Of a DNA stretch of 64,000 nucleotides, positions 36,155-45,304 are shown in pieces (positions within the stretch are counted from its first letter, which is position 1; each line of letters begins with the position of its first letter). Origin of the DNA: CAVQWT01 sp963717705 (GTDB taxonomy: Bacteria > Pseudomonadota > Gammaproteobacteria > Burkholderiales > Casimicrobiaceae); contig CAVQWT010000005.1 in NCBI GenBank assembly GCA_963717705.1, positions 310,001 to 374,000 on the forward strand. Reading direction: 5' to 3'. Under the pieces are notes generated by a model. It worked only from the letters and a program-made list of their open reading frames with translations, did not search any database and was not told where the DNA came from. The translations under genes and the position numbers were made by a program.

Positions 36155-36988
36155 TCACTTGGGAAACATCAATTGCACTTGGGCGCGTAGTTGCCAGTTC
36201 GCGCCGAAGTCCGGCTTCACGACGTTGTAGTACGCCGACAGCTGCGCGTTCACCGGTAGCTTGCCGAAGTGGAAGATCTTGCCCACGCCGCCGCCCAGCG
36301 GCACCGTCCACTGGTTGCCGCTGTCCGCCTTCCAGTCGACAGTCAGGATCGGCGCGCTGGTGAGGTAGAACCCATCGGAGAAGTTGTAATTGACGAACGG
36401 CTGGATCAGCCCGTTGCTGTACGAGCCGCCCTGCTTGTTGCTGGTCAGCGACCAGACGTTGTTCACCAACGCCCCGTACACCCAAGGATTGCCGTGCTCG
36501 AGGTGCAGGACGACGAACGATGCGCCCATCCCCCAGTTCTTGTTGCCCAGCACTGCGTTGCTGTTGGTCGGCAATTGCACAACTGGGCCCGCACCCCAGA
36601 TCCAGTGGCCCGGCTTGGCCGGCGACAGGAATGCCGTGAACGTCGTGTCGCCGATGCCGGTGTTGCTGTCGATTCCCGGGCCCAGCGACGGCTGCCAGAT
36701 CACCGGCAGGATGGTGCGCGTGATGATGTTCCACTCCTCGTTCACCGAGATCGGGATCACCGGCTGGATGTTGAGGATGTTCTGCGTGCCCTTCTCCGGC
36801 CCGAAGTTGAAGTTGGTGTTGTTCTGGAACGGCAGGCTGATGAGATTGCCGACCGGGTTCTGCGCTAGCTTGGCGAGCTCCTCGGCGCTCATCTCAGCGC
36901 GGGCGGGCGCCGCCGCGAGCAGCGCGCCCGCGGCCAGCGCGGTGACCAGCGCCGTCGATGTCGTCCATTTCGCTTGCATCTGGTTCAT
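36155..36988 (-). CDS. Outer-membrane beta-barrel protein, neuromedin U-like/transporter type
   Basis: 277 aa from the ATG at 36988, which has GGAG 9 nt upstream. The signal peptide ends PARAE, followed by a helix with SAEELAKLAQNPVGNLISLPFQNN and alternating amphipathic strands ending in the terminal aromatic-basic MFPK. The N-terminal NP.ANLISLPFQNN-type motif is shared with proteins annotated as neuromedin U or MetA-like transporters. Last gene of the first sulfatase locus, 60 nt after the propeller gene. Likely an outer-membrane channel. Confidence 0.82.
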   Translation of the reverse strand: MNQMQAKWTTSTALVTALAAGALLAAAPARAEMSAEELAKLAQNPVGNLISLPFQNNTNFNFGPEKGTQNILNIQPVIPISVNEEWNIITRTILPVIWQPSLGPGIDSNTGIGDTTFTAFLSPAKPGHWIWGAGPVVQLPTNSNAVLGNKNWGMGASFVVLHLEHGNPWVYGALVNNVWSLTSNKQGGSYSNGLIQPFVNYNFSDGFYLTSAPILTVDWKADSGNQWTVPLGGGVGKIFHFGKLPVNAQLSAYYNVVKPDFGANWQLRAQVQLMFPK

Positions 36989-37048
36989 CGTTGCGTTCTC
37001 CACATTGGATCGGCGTCGTTCACCCGAACGCCGACATGAGTCATTGCA

Positions 37049-39118
37049 TCAGTACGGCTGCGCCGGACCGATCTGCGGCGCGCGCACCGGCTTCGCCATG
37101 CCGAAGAAGATCACCACGCCCTGCCCACCGCAGCGCGTCGACAGCGCCTCAGCGGGACCGGCGTAGCAACTGTCGATGTCCTGCCAGTTGTTCATAGCCC
37201 AGACGTCGCCCGCCGGGCCAATGGCGATGTCGGTCTGCAGCTGCAAACCGCCGCCGACGTAGCCGCCCGGCGGCGAGATCTGGTCGCCGGTCTTCATCCC
37301 CGGCGGGCAGTTCTCGGTGCGTACGCCGCAGAGCTGCACGATCGGGCTAGCCGGCATGGCGAAATTGCTGACCCAGACGTTGTCGTTGCCATCCACCACC
37401 ACCGCCCAGGGGCCGGGCAGGCCGCCGCCCTTGAACGGCGAGCCCGGGAACTGCGTTCCGTCGGGCCGCAGCAGGGTGACGCTGCCGCTGCCGCCCTTCT
37501 GTTCCGACATGGTCTTGGTCAGGTAGTCCGAGGCCGAGAGCACGCCCCCGGTCTTCAGGTGCACGGCCATGTCGACCATGTGCGCCATGCCCAACAGGCC
37601 GGGCCCGAAGCGGTTCGTCACCCAGACATTCCCCTGGCTGTCGATGTTGAGGCCGCTGTTATTGGAGCGCACCTCGAGCTTCACGGCCTTGCTGGGTTCG
37701 GACGCCGGGAAGCGGATGACGTGGAACGAGCTGTCCGAGACCCAGATGCGGTCCTGCTGGTCGATGGCGAGGTGGAACGGCGCCGTGAACGACTTGCAGG
37801 GCTCGGCGCTGTCGCCCTCGCAGACAATCCTGCCGTTCTTCCAGTCGCCTCCCGGAAAGTGGAGGAGCTGTCGTTTCGAGACTCCCAGCGCCCACACGTC
37901 GCCGTTGGGTGCCGTGATGATTCCTTGCATCAAGCCAAGGCGGCCGCTGAAGTTGATGCCCTCGGGCGGGGTCAGCGGCTTGCCGTCCTTGTCGAACACC
38001 GTGATCGACTTGCTGCCATAGCTCGACAGCCAGACATTGCCCTTCAGATCGACCGCCGCTCCGAAAGTGCCGCCCTCCATGCCACCGCCGGTGAAGCCGG
38101 TGGTGATCGGCGACAGCGGCTTGCCGTTGGGGTCGAACTTGCTGGCGTTGCCCTGCCACAGCGCGTCGTTGGCCTGCCAGCCGACGGTGAAATTGTTCCC
38201 GACCCAGAGGTTGCCCTCGCGGTCGAACATCGCCTTGCCACCGGCGCGATAGCCACCGCCGTCGAATTTCAGCGGCAGCACCCAGGCGCTGGGCGAGAAC
38301 TGCAGGTACGGTGCATACGGCGCCGGGCGCAGGTTCTTGCCCTGTGGCACCGGATAGAACGCGTCGAGCAGCGCGAACACGCGCGCTGGCCGGTACCACG
38401 GAGCACGGGCGATCGCCTGGGCAGCCGTCAACGTGTCACGCGGTGCGGGCCCGACGGGGCCTTTCGCCGCATCGAACAGCGCCTCACACGCGCCCGGCTT
38501 GACCTGCGTCACGCAGCCAGCGAGTGCGTTGGCGAGGGTGGCGAAGTTGGCCATCGTCGGCGTCTGGCCGCTGTTGAGTGGGTCCTGAATCGTGCCGCCC
38601 CAGCCACCGGTCGCGAGGTCGACGAAGCTCGGCACGTTGCCGGCCGTGATCTTGAGTTGCAACGGGAGGCCCTTGATCGCGGTGCCGTCGATGAACTGGT
38701 TGTGCGTCCATACCGACGCGATGGTCGTCATCTCGTTGATCGTGACCTTTGCCGGAGCCTTGCTGCCCAGCACGGTCATCAACGCAGTCGCGTCATTCGG
38801 GCCGGTCCCCTTGTCGGCCGCCGAGCGGCCGCCTTTCGCCGTCAGGTAAAGGCTCGCGCCGGCATCGGGCGCATCCGGCGCCAGGAGCGCGAAGCTGCCG
38901 TCGGCGCCGGTCGTCGCCTGCGCCAGCGACTTGGGTGTTCCGGCGCTCGCGGCCCACAGCGTCACAGTTGAGCCCGCGATGGGCGTCCCGCCGCCGAGGA
39001 CCTGGCCATTGATCGGCGCGGCCGCAGCCGACGCTGCGGCCATCACGCCCATCGCCGCGGCGAGCGCAGTCGCCCGAACGGCACGATCAAGAAGAGAATG
39101 TTCGCAGGTACGCTTCAT
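37049..39118 (-). CDS. Secreted beta-propeller protein, NHL/Vgb-like
   Basis: 689 aa. The ATG at 39118 has GGAG 9 nt before it. Signal peptide to about AAAA (residue 34), then a carboxypeptidase-like beta-sandwich (INGQVLGGGTPIAGSTVTL, about 35-95), a helical linker, and from about 270 onwards repeated blades with the pattern G.(V/I)W(V/A)........F...G typical of NHL or virginiamycin-B-lyase-like propellers. Paired Cys (for example CVTQVKPGAC and CEGDSAEPC) suggest disulfides outside the cytoplasm. The role is unknown; the position downstream of an arylsulfatase suggests ligand or substrate binding. Confidence 0.8.
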   Translation of the reverse strand: MKRTCEHSLLDRAVRATALAAAMGVMAAASAAAAPINGQVLGGGTPIAGSTVTLWAASAGTPKSLAQATTGADGSFALLAPDAPDAGASLYLTAKGGRSAADKGTGPNDATALMTVLGSKAPAKVTINEMTTIASVWTHNQFIDGTAIKGLPLQLKITAGNVPSFVDLATGGWGGTIQDPLNSGQTPTMANFATLANALAGCVTQVKPGACEALFDAAKGPVGPAPRDTLTAAQAIARAPWYRPARVFALLDAFYPVPQGKNLRPAPYAPYLQFSPSAWVLPLKFDGGGYRAGGKAMFDREGNLWVGNNFTVGWQANDALWQGNASKFDPNGKPLSPITTGFTGGGMEGGTFGAAVDLKGNVWLSSYGSKSITVFDKDGKPLTPPEGINFSGRLGLMQGIITAPNGDVWALGVSKRQLLHFPGGDWKNGRIVCEGDSAEPCKSFTAPFHLAIDQQDRIWVSDSSFHVIRFPASEPSKAVKLEVRSNNSGLNIDSQGNVWVTNRFGPGLLGMAHMVDMAVHLKTGGVLSASDYLTKTMSEQKGGSGSVTLLRPDGTQFPGSPFKGGGLPGPWAVVVDGNDNVWVSNFAMPASPIVQLCGVRTENCPPGMKTGDQISPPGGYVGGGLQLQTDIAIGPAGDVWAMNNWQDIDSCYAGPAEALSTRCGGQGVVIFFGMAKPVRAPQIGPAQPY

Positions 39119-39407
39119 ACCGATCCACTCCGTATGCAATCAAATGCGCTTGTCGAAATGAAAGGCCGCCGCCAGCCGGTGAGGGCTTGGACGACGGCCC
39201 AGGTGCAACGCTCTTGCGCGTCATCGCGGCGAAAGACACCACTCTCGGCCGCATTCAAGATCGACGCGCCCAGCCACCGTCGGCCTCACCCGCGTCTCGG
39301 CAGGCCAAAAGAACGTCGCCCTCCATGCCTTTACGGATATGCAGCGCGACGGTTCACCCCTGTGCTACTGCTGGCCGACGGTGCACTCTGATGCCGGGTG
39401 CTCGGCG

Positions 39408-41072
39408 CTAGTTGCCGGTCGGCAGCGAGATGTTGACGCCGTCCTTCATCAACTGTTCACGCACCCACTGGAACTGCTGGTACTTGGAAATCTCGACCGG
39501 TCCGTCGTAGCCCATGCTCTGCAGCTTCCGCGGTGGGTACTGGACATAGGTCTTCATCAGTTTGGTGATGGCCTCGGTGATGGGGACCATCGTCCAGGTG
39601 CGCTCGGTGTAGTTGTTCATGAAGATGTCGTAGCGCTCCTGCGGGTCCTGCCACAGGTCGAAGATCTGCGGCACCGTGGCGACGTATTTCGCCGCACCTT
39701 TCCAGCCCAGGTTGGTGTCAACCGCAAGGCCACCGGTGGGCTGGCCGTTGTCGCCGCGGAGGTTGAAAACGGCCTTGTAGTTGCCGACGCGGGCCGCGCC
39801 CGGCGACAACTCGTTTTCCGTGAAGTAGAACCACTCCTTGCGCGGGGACTTGCCCGTCCCGAACAGCACCGGCGACAGGTCGTAGCTGTCGAAGATGATC
39901 GGCTGTCCCTCGCGATCCTTCTCCGGCAACTTGACCCCGCCGACGGCGGCGAAGGTCGCCATCAGATCGAGGCCGCCGACGATCTCGTGGTTCTTTGCCT
40001 GGGCCTTGATCCTTCCCGGCCAGACGGCGATCGCGGGAACGCGGTTGCCGCCTTCCCGCACGGTGCCCTTGGTGCCGCGGAACGGCGTGTAGCCCGCATC
40101 CGGGTAGACGTCCTGCCAGGCCCCGTTGTCGGTGGTGTAGACGACGAGCGTGTCCTTGTCCAGACCCAGCGCGCGCAGCTTGTCCATGATCCGGCCGATG
40201 CGGGTGTCGAGCTCGACGACCGAATCGGCGTACTTGCTCTTGGACAGGGACTTCAATTCGAACTCCGGCGCCGGCATGTTCGGCTGGTGCACCTTCATGA
40301 AGTTGACATTGATGTAGAACGGCTTGCCCGGGGACTTGGCCGCCTTGTCGAGGAACTCCAGTGCCGCCTTCTCGACGTAGCCGTCGAAGTACGGAATGCC
40401 GACGACCCCCGGCTTGCCGTCGATGACCGGCGTGTCGACGTACTGGCCGTTGATCTTGAACTCCTCGAACGCCTTCTCCCCGGCCTTGCCGGAGAGCGCG
40501 CCCTTGGTGACCTTCGCAAACATGGCCCGCAGTTCCGGATCCATGTCCGGGAACCACTTCGGGTCGGCGTAGGTGTAGGCATTGAGGTGATAGAGGCCGA
40601 CGTACTTCATCTCGTCGTAGCCCTGCGCGTTGGGCAGCGCGTAATCGGCTTCGCCGAGGTGCCACTTGCCCGTGAAGTAGGTCTGGTAGCCGCCCTGCTT
40701 CAGCACCGACGCAAGCGTCCACTCCGCCGCCGGCAACCCGCCGCCCTGGCCCTGGAACGCCACGGTGGTCATGCCGCTGCGATTGGGGATGCGCCCGGTC
40801 TGCATCGCGGCGCGACCCGGCGTGCAGCTCGGCTGCGCGTAGAACGAGAAGAACGTCATCCCGTCGTTCGCCATCCGGTCGATGCTCGGCGTCGGCATGC
40901 CGCGGCCCTCGCCGCCACCGTAGGGCCCGAGGTCGCCGTAGCCGGTGTCGTCGGACACGATGAACAGGATGTTGGGCTTCTTGGCCGGCGCCTGGGCAAG
41001 CACAGGCGATACAACGCCCAGCGCAACCACACCGCCCGCGACAAGTGCTGCAAACAGATTTCTCATTCTCAC
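39408..41072 (-). CDS. Periplasmic arylsulfatase (Cys-type)
   Basis: 554 aa. Translation most likely starts at GTG 41072: AAGGAG lies 8 nt before it, whereas the ATG at 41066 is too far. Signal peptide ends VLAQ. The metal Asp pair is in VSDDTGYGDLG, the nucleophile Cys83 in SCTPGRAAMQTGR is the CxPxR site converted to formylglycine, and GKWHLG and TTDNGAW supply other ligands. It hydrolyses sulfate esters in the periplasm; the substrate is unknown. It sits between the HAD and propeller genes in one minus-strand unit. Confidence 0.9.
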   Translation of the reverse strand: MRMRNLFAALVAGGVVALGVVSPVLAQAPAKKPNILFIVSDDTGYGDLGPYGGGEGRGMPTPSIDRMANDGMTFFSFYAQPSCTPGRAAMQTGRIPNRSGMTTVAFQGQGGGLPAAEWTLASVLKQGGYQTYFTGKWHLGEADYALPNAQGYDEMKYVGLYHLNAYTYADPKWFPDMDPELRAMFAKVTKGALSGKAGEKAFEEFKINGQYVDTPVIDGKPGVVGIPYFDGYVEKAALEFLDKAAKSPGKPFYINVNFMKVHQPNMPAPEFELKSLSKSKYADSVVELDTRIGRIMDKLRALGLDKDTLVVYTTDNGAWQDVYPDAGYTPFRGTKGTVREGGNRVPAIAVWPGRIKAQAKNHEIVGGLDLMATFAAVGGVKLPEKDREGQPIIFDSYDLSPVLFGTGKSPRKEWFYFTENELSPGAARVGNYKAVFNLRGDNGQPTGGLAVDTNLGWKGAAKYVATVPQIFDLWQDPQERYDIFMNNYTERTWTMVPITEAITKLMKTYVQYPPRKLQSMGYDGPVEISKYQQFQWVREQLMKDGVNISLPTGN

Positions 41073-41130
41073 TGTCTAGACTCCTTGGGAAGATTTGTTC
41101 GGGCCTGATCAACCGTCGTCATTGCTCGCG

Positions 41131-42165
41131 TCACTCGAAGGAGAAGACACGCCTCCAGTCGTTCTTCATGCTGATGACCGTCCAGCCCTGCTTCTGCGCC
41201 TGTTCGTACAAAGTCTGCGGAAAAGTGCCGACCTTGCTGGGGGGCAGCCCTCGCGCCGGACCGTATTCATATTCGCGTTTCGCATCGTCGTGCAGCACCA
41301 GCATCGACAGCCGCGCGCCGTCGCCGGCCTTGGTGTATTCCAGCATCTGCTGGTCGCCGGTCGAGTTGCCAACCGCCATCTGCGGACGGCGCCCGATCAT
41401 CAGGTGGATACCCTCGGGCTTGCCGGCGTTGTTGTCGTTGAGCAGCAGCTTGGGCTCCTTGGTCAGGAACGGCTTGCCGTCCTTGGCGTAGCCGTACTTC
41501 GTGCCGCCGGCAGTGCCGATCACCTGCTCCGGCGGGATGCCATAGACGGCCTCAGAGTACTGGCGCACGAAGTCCTGGCCACCGCCGGTGACGATGTAGG
41601 TCTTGTAGCCGTTGGCACGCAGGTACTTCAGCACTTCCTGCATCGGCAGGTAGGTGAGCTCGGTGTACGACTTCTTCCAGCGCGGGTCCTTGGCTTCGGC
41701 GAGCCACTTCTTCGCTTGTGCCTGAAAGGTCTCGACCGACATGCCGGTCAGCGTGGCGGCGGCCAGCTTCTCGAGGTCGGGCACCGTCAGCTTGACAATG
41801 GCGGCGCGATCGCCCTTCAGAATCTCCAGCACCGTCGAGAACGGCGCAACCTTGGCCAGTTCGGGCTTCGCCTTGACCAGCGCCGGCACACTCTCGAGGA
41901 TGTACATCACCTGCGAGTACACCGGATGCTCGACCCACAGCGTGCCGTCCTGGTCGAACGTGGCGATGCGCTCCTCAGGCGGCACGAACTGCGGGCTGCC
42001 TTGTGTCGTTGTCGCCTGCACGAACGCGACGATCGCCTTCTTGGCGGCACCGTCGTTCCACGATGGCAACGGGTCGGTTTGCGCAAGGGCGGGCGTGCCC
42101 AGGGCAAGCAACGCACCCAATGCAAGGACGCGAAAAATGGCTGGATGTCTCGTTAGGGCCTTCAT
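41131..42165 (-). CDS. Secreted HAD-superfamily phosphatase
   Basis: 344 aa. Signal peptide ends PALAQ. Motif I is Asp71-Gln-Asp73 in TFDQDGTLW, motif II VTGGG, motif IV VGNSTGDQQM; all are intact. Bacterial relatives are annotated as haloacid-dehalogenase-like or phosphoserine-phosphatase-like proteins and are often exported. First certain gene of the locus HAD-sulfatase-propeller-barrel, 58 nt before the sulfatase start. Confidence 0.87.
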   Translation of the reverse strand: MKALTRHPAIFRVLALGALLALGTPALAQTDPLPSWNDGAAKKAIVAFVQATTTQGSPQFVPPEERIATFDQDGTLWVEHPVYSQVMYILESVPALVKAKPELAKVAPFSTVLEILKGDRAAIVKLTVPDLEKLAAATLTGMSVETFQAQAKKWLAEAKDPRWKKSYTELTYLPMQEVLKYLRANGYKTYIVTGGGQDFVRQYSEAVYGIPPEQVIGTAGGTKYGYAKDGKPFLTKEPKLLLNDNNAGKPEGIHLMIGRRPQMAVGNSTGDQQMLEYTKAGDGARLSMLVLHDDAKREYEYGPARGLPPSKVGTFPQTLYEQAQKQGWTVISMKNDWRRVFSFE

Positions 42166-42249
42166 ATTTGGCACCATTTCGCAAGAAGTGCGAGCGCCGC
42201 TTTCTTGGCGCCCGCTTACGTCAAACAAAGATCGCCGCTCCACGCGCTT

Positions 42250-42426
42250 TCATTGCGACCTAGTCTCCACGGGTGCGAGTCCGCGCCATCTGTTTCCTAC
42301 CTGCGTGAGAACCTGGCCCAGGCTGTGGGACGTCGGGGACTGCAGCGCCGGGCACAGCCCGTAGGACTCAAGTTCCTGCAGCCACAGCGCTTGGCCGATG
42401 GGAATGATGTTCCAGTCGTAGAACAT
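42250..42426 (-). CDS. Possible 58-aa peptide upstream of the HAD-sulfatase locus
   Basis: An ATG-to-TGA frame of 58 codons, beginning MFYDWNIIPIGQALWLQEL and rich in aromatic and hydrophobic residues in its first half. It fills most of the gap between the HAD gene and LysR and starts right against the AT-rich dyad at 42427-42437, with no SD. It could be a small protein, a leader peptide or a chance frame. I recognise no family. Confidence 0.35.
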   Translation of the reverse strand: MFYDWNIIPIGQALWLQELESYGLCPALQSPTSHSLGQVLTQVGNRWRGLAPVETRSQ

Positions 42427-42437
42427 GTTAAATTAAC
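42427..42437. promoter_or_regulatory. AT-rich dyad in the LysR/HAD divergent region
   Basis: GTTAAATTAAC is a perfect 11-bp dyad around a central A, in the most AT-rich stretch (about 42420-42480) of this GC-rich window. It lies 45 nt before the lysR start and is a reasonable LysR-type binding half or promoter core for both directions. The rest of the 42166-42481 gap holds only the possible peptide gene. Confidence 0.4.
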
Positions 42438-42481
42438 TCTAGCGACAGTGAAACTTATTGTTCGATAACCCAAAATCTATC

Positions 42482-43459
42482 GTGATCACAGCATTGCGAT
42501 TGCGTCATGCCGTGAGCGTGGCCGAGCACGCGAGCTTCCGCCGGGCGGCGGCCACGCTGCGGATCTCCCAGCCCGCACTGACCAAGAGCATCCAGAACCT
42601 CGAGTCCGAACTGGGCGTGAAGCTCTTCGAACGCCGACGGGACGGAGTCATCCCCACCGAGTTCGGCAAGCTCGTCGTGGAGCACGCGCACGACACCGTT
42701 CAGATGGAGAGCGAGTTCCTGCGCAGGATCAACCTCCTCGCCGGCCTGGAAACGGGATCACTGACGGTTGCGCTGGGCCCGCTGCCCAGCGCCATGTCCG
42801 CATATCCGGCGGCCGGTGCTCTCTTGGCCAAGCATCCGAATCTCAGAGTCTCGTTTCAATCGACCGCCTGGCGGGAGGTGACCCAGGCAGTTGTCAACAA
42901 GAAGGTCGACCTCGGCATCGCCGAACTCAGTGGCGCCGTGCTGGACGACTCGCTGCAGACCGAAATGATTGGGCAACACCGGGCCCATTTCTGCTGCCGC
43001 GCGGGGCACCCGATTCTCCGCAAGCGCGCGATCACGCTCCAGAACCTGGTTCAATATCCCTGGGCCACCACCCGTCTTCCGCCTCGCCACGCTGCAGCCT
43101 TGCCACGGGACATCGGACGCGCAGGCTACATCGACTCCTTCAGCGGCGACTTCGTTCCGGCGGTCGACGTCGGGACGCCGACCATCCTCGGGCATTTGGT
43201 TGTCCGGAGCGAGGTCCTGCTCCTGTGTACGCTGACACTGGTGGAGCAGGACCTCAGGACCGGTGGCGTGGTGATTGTTCCTACGCCGGGGCTCGACTTC
43301 CGTGCGAGCTACGGGTTCATCTATCTGAGAAGTCGACCTCTGTCGCCCGCCACCGAAGCATTCATGAATGAGATTCGCGCTCAGGAGCAGGCACTGGTGG
43401 ATCATGAGTCCAGGCTCGAGGCGCAATTTCGATCTGCCAGCAAGCAAGCGTCGGCGTAG
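42482..43459 (+). CDS. LysR-family transcriptional regulator
   Basis: 325 aa from GTG 42482, which leaves the usual few residues before the helix-turn-helix (LRLRHAVSVAEHASFRRAAATL...SQPALTKSIQNLE). A TTG at 42458 would add 8 residues. A linker helix and a periplasmic-binding-protein-like effector domain follow. It is divergent from the HAD-sulfatase-propeller-barrel genes and is probably their regulator; the effector is unknown. Confidence 0.9.
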   Translation: MITALRLRHAVSVAEHASFRRAAATLRISQPALTKSIQNLESELGVKLFERRRDGVIPTEFGKLVVEHAHDTVQMESEFLRRINLLAGLETGSLTVALGPLPSAMSAYPAAGALLAKHPNLRVSFQSTAWREVTQAVVNKKVDLGIAELSGAVLDDSLQTEMIGQHRAHFCCRAGHPILRKRAITLQNLVQYPWATTRLPPRHAAALPRDIGRAGYIDSFSGDFVPAVDVGTPTILGHLVVRSEVLLLCTLTLVEQDLRTGGVVIVPTPGLDFRASYGFIYLRSRPLSPATEAFMNEIRAQEQALVDHESRLEAQFRSASKQASA

Positions 43460-43692
43460 CAAGCTTCCAGCTTTTCCCATTCGACCGGGCGAGGGGTTCG
43501 CTATTCTGCGGCCGTCGAAGGCGGACTCGAAGCCGAGTGTCTGCTTGTAGGCAAATTGCATAGCGATCCAATACGTCTGTCCCTGGCCGGTTGTTGACCG
43601 ACAGGATCGTATCTCGCCCCCCGACTCAGCGCAGCCGCCCATGCGACGATCGGGCTGCCGCGGAGCGGCCGTTGAGCAAGACGGCCGCCCAG

Positions 43693-45304
43693 TCAGTACA
43701 GCCGGATCGCAACGTCGAAGTGCCAGGTCCGTCGGATCTCGATCACGTCGAACTCGCTGGCCAGGCCCGGCGGGAACACCTGGTAGGGCGTCTGGCTGTG
43801 CACGACGCGTCGAATCGCTTCGTCGAGGGCGGGCACGCCGCTGGATTGATCGAAGGTCACCGACTCCACCGATCCATCGCGACGAACGGCCACCGTGACC
43901 AGGGGATTCTTGTGAGGCTGCTTCGCCGCTTCGCGGGCCATGTCGAACGTCATGTTCAGCTCGATCTTTCGGCTCCAGGCTTCCACGTAAAGGATGAGTT
44001 CCGCGTTGGGATCGGTCCGACCGAATAGCCTGTATCGACGTGCGCTGCTCGACGATGGTGACAGGCGCGCTGCAGCCGTTGCCGCGTCACGCCGGGCGGC
44101 CTCCTCGTCCAGCTGTCGTCCGATCGCCCGAAGCGCTGCTTCCCGTCTATCGGCCGCTTCCTGCCGTGCCGCTTCCTGCCGTGCCGCTTCCTGCCGTGCC
44201 GCTTCCTGCCGTGCCGCTTCCTGCCGTGCCGCTTCCTGCCGTGCCGCTTCCTGCCGTGCCGCTTCCTGCCGTGCCGCCTCCTGCCGTGCCGCCTCCTGCC
44301 GTGCGGTCTCCTGCCGTGCGGTCTCCTGCCGTGCGGTCTCCTGCCGTGCGGTTTCCTGCCGTGCGGTTTCCTGCCGTGCGGTTTCCTGCCGTGCCGCTCT
44401 CCTGCCGTGCGGTCTCCTGCCGTGCGGTCTCCTGCCGTGCGGTCTCCTGCCGTGCGCTCTCCTGCCGTGCGCTCTCCTGCCGTGCCGCTTCCTGCCGTGC
44501 CGCTTCCTGCCGTGCGGCCTCCTGAAGTTCGGCTTCCCGTCGCGCCGCCTCGACCCGCGCCGCCTCTTGGCGGGCCGCCTCCTGACGCGCCGCCTCCTGA
44601 GCGGCAGCGTCCATTTTTTCCGCCTTCAATTGCTCCGCCTGCTTGGACGGATCGAGCTTGGCCGGTTCAACGGATCGCTCCGACGACTCTCGATCGATTC
44701 GTGGCCGCGCTTCATCGCCGGCATCTCGAAGCGACGGCATCGCGGCCCCCGGGCTCGAAGCAGTCGGCGCTGCCGCGACGATGGGCGTTGTCATGGCCGG
44801 GCCGGCGGGCACGGCCCACTGGGCTTCGTCGGTCCGCGGCAACGCGATGACGGTCGCCGCGGGAATCGGCGGGGCTGCCGTATCACCGGGCCGATCGGCG
44901 CCCGATGGCATGTTCGCAGGAGCGCCACCGCCAGCCGCCGCGTCCGTTGCTGGATTGGCTCCTGCCGTCGCATTGGCCCCGGGCAGGATCGCCGCAGCAG
45001 TCTGTGTCGGGGTCGGCGCACGGGACGCAGATGACGTCGGCGTCGCCTCGCTGGCAACACGCCGCTCGAACCGTGCCTGCGGCAACGGCTCCGCAACCGG
45101 CGGGACGGCCGGCGCCGCGGCAGCGACCTGCGCCGGCACGACCACGACGCGCAGATCGGGGGCCTCGATCCGTCGAGCCTGCCAGGGGAAGCCGAAGCTC
45201 GGAAGCCAACGTCCCTGGCCGCCGAAGGTCAGGCTCAACAGCGACGAGTGGACCAGCAGCGACAGCAACAGCGCATGCGTCAGTCGCCGGCGCTCGGGGC
45301 TCAT
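43693..45304 (-). pseudogene. TonB-like energy transducer with repeat linker, frame broken by one base
   Basis: It starts ATG 45304 (MSPERRRLTHALLLSLLVHSS), one N-terminal membrane helix as in TonB. A Pro/Ala-rich periplasmic stretch follows, then a long Gln/Glu/Ala/Arg pentapeptide array, and a TonB/TolA-type C-terminal domain (VTVAVRRDGSVESVTF to the TGA at 43693). The N-terminal and C-terminal parts are in different frames. The shift lies inside the array at 44394/44395, where one repeat unit is 16 instead of 15 bp. As written, translation would stop at 44147 after about 385 aa and lose the C-terminal domain; one base less gives about 536 aa. It is either a decayed gene, a switchable gene or a sequence error in repeats. 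Confidence 0.8.
44161..44521 (-). repeat. 24 tandem 15-bp units in the TonB-like linker
   Basis: On the plus strand the units are variants of CTGCCGTGCCGCTTC (also with GGTCTC, GGTTTC, GCTCTC and GCCTC ends). They encode (E/Q)(A/S/T)AR-type pentapeptides on the minus strand. Twenty-three units are 15 bp and one (about 44386-44401) is 16 bp. Five more degenerate units continue to about 44597. Variants are grouped in blocks, which suggests recent duplication of sub-blocks. Confidence 0.92.

Noticed and set aside
43362..43571. 69-codon minus-strand frame at the end of lysR
   Set aside because: Overlaps the lysR coding end, no start signal and no protein-like pattern.
44161..44521. Regular short repeats resembling a CRISPR-like array
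   Set aside because: Units are directly adjacent 15-mers with no spacers, and they encode pentapeptides inside a TonB-like gene.
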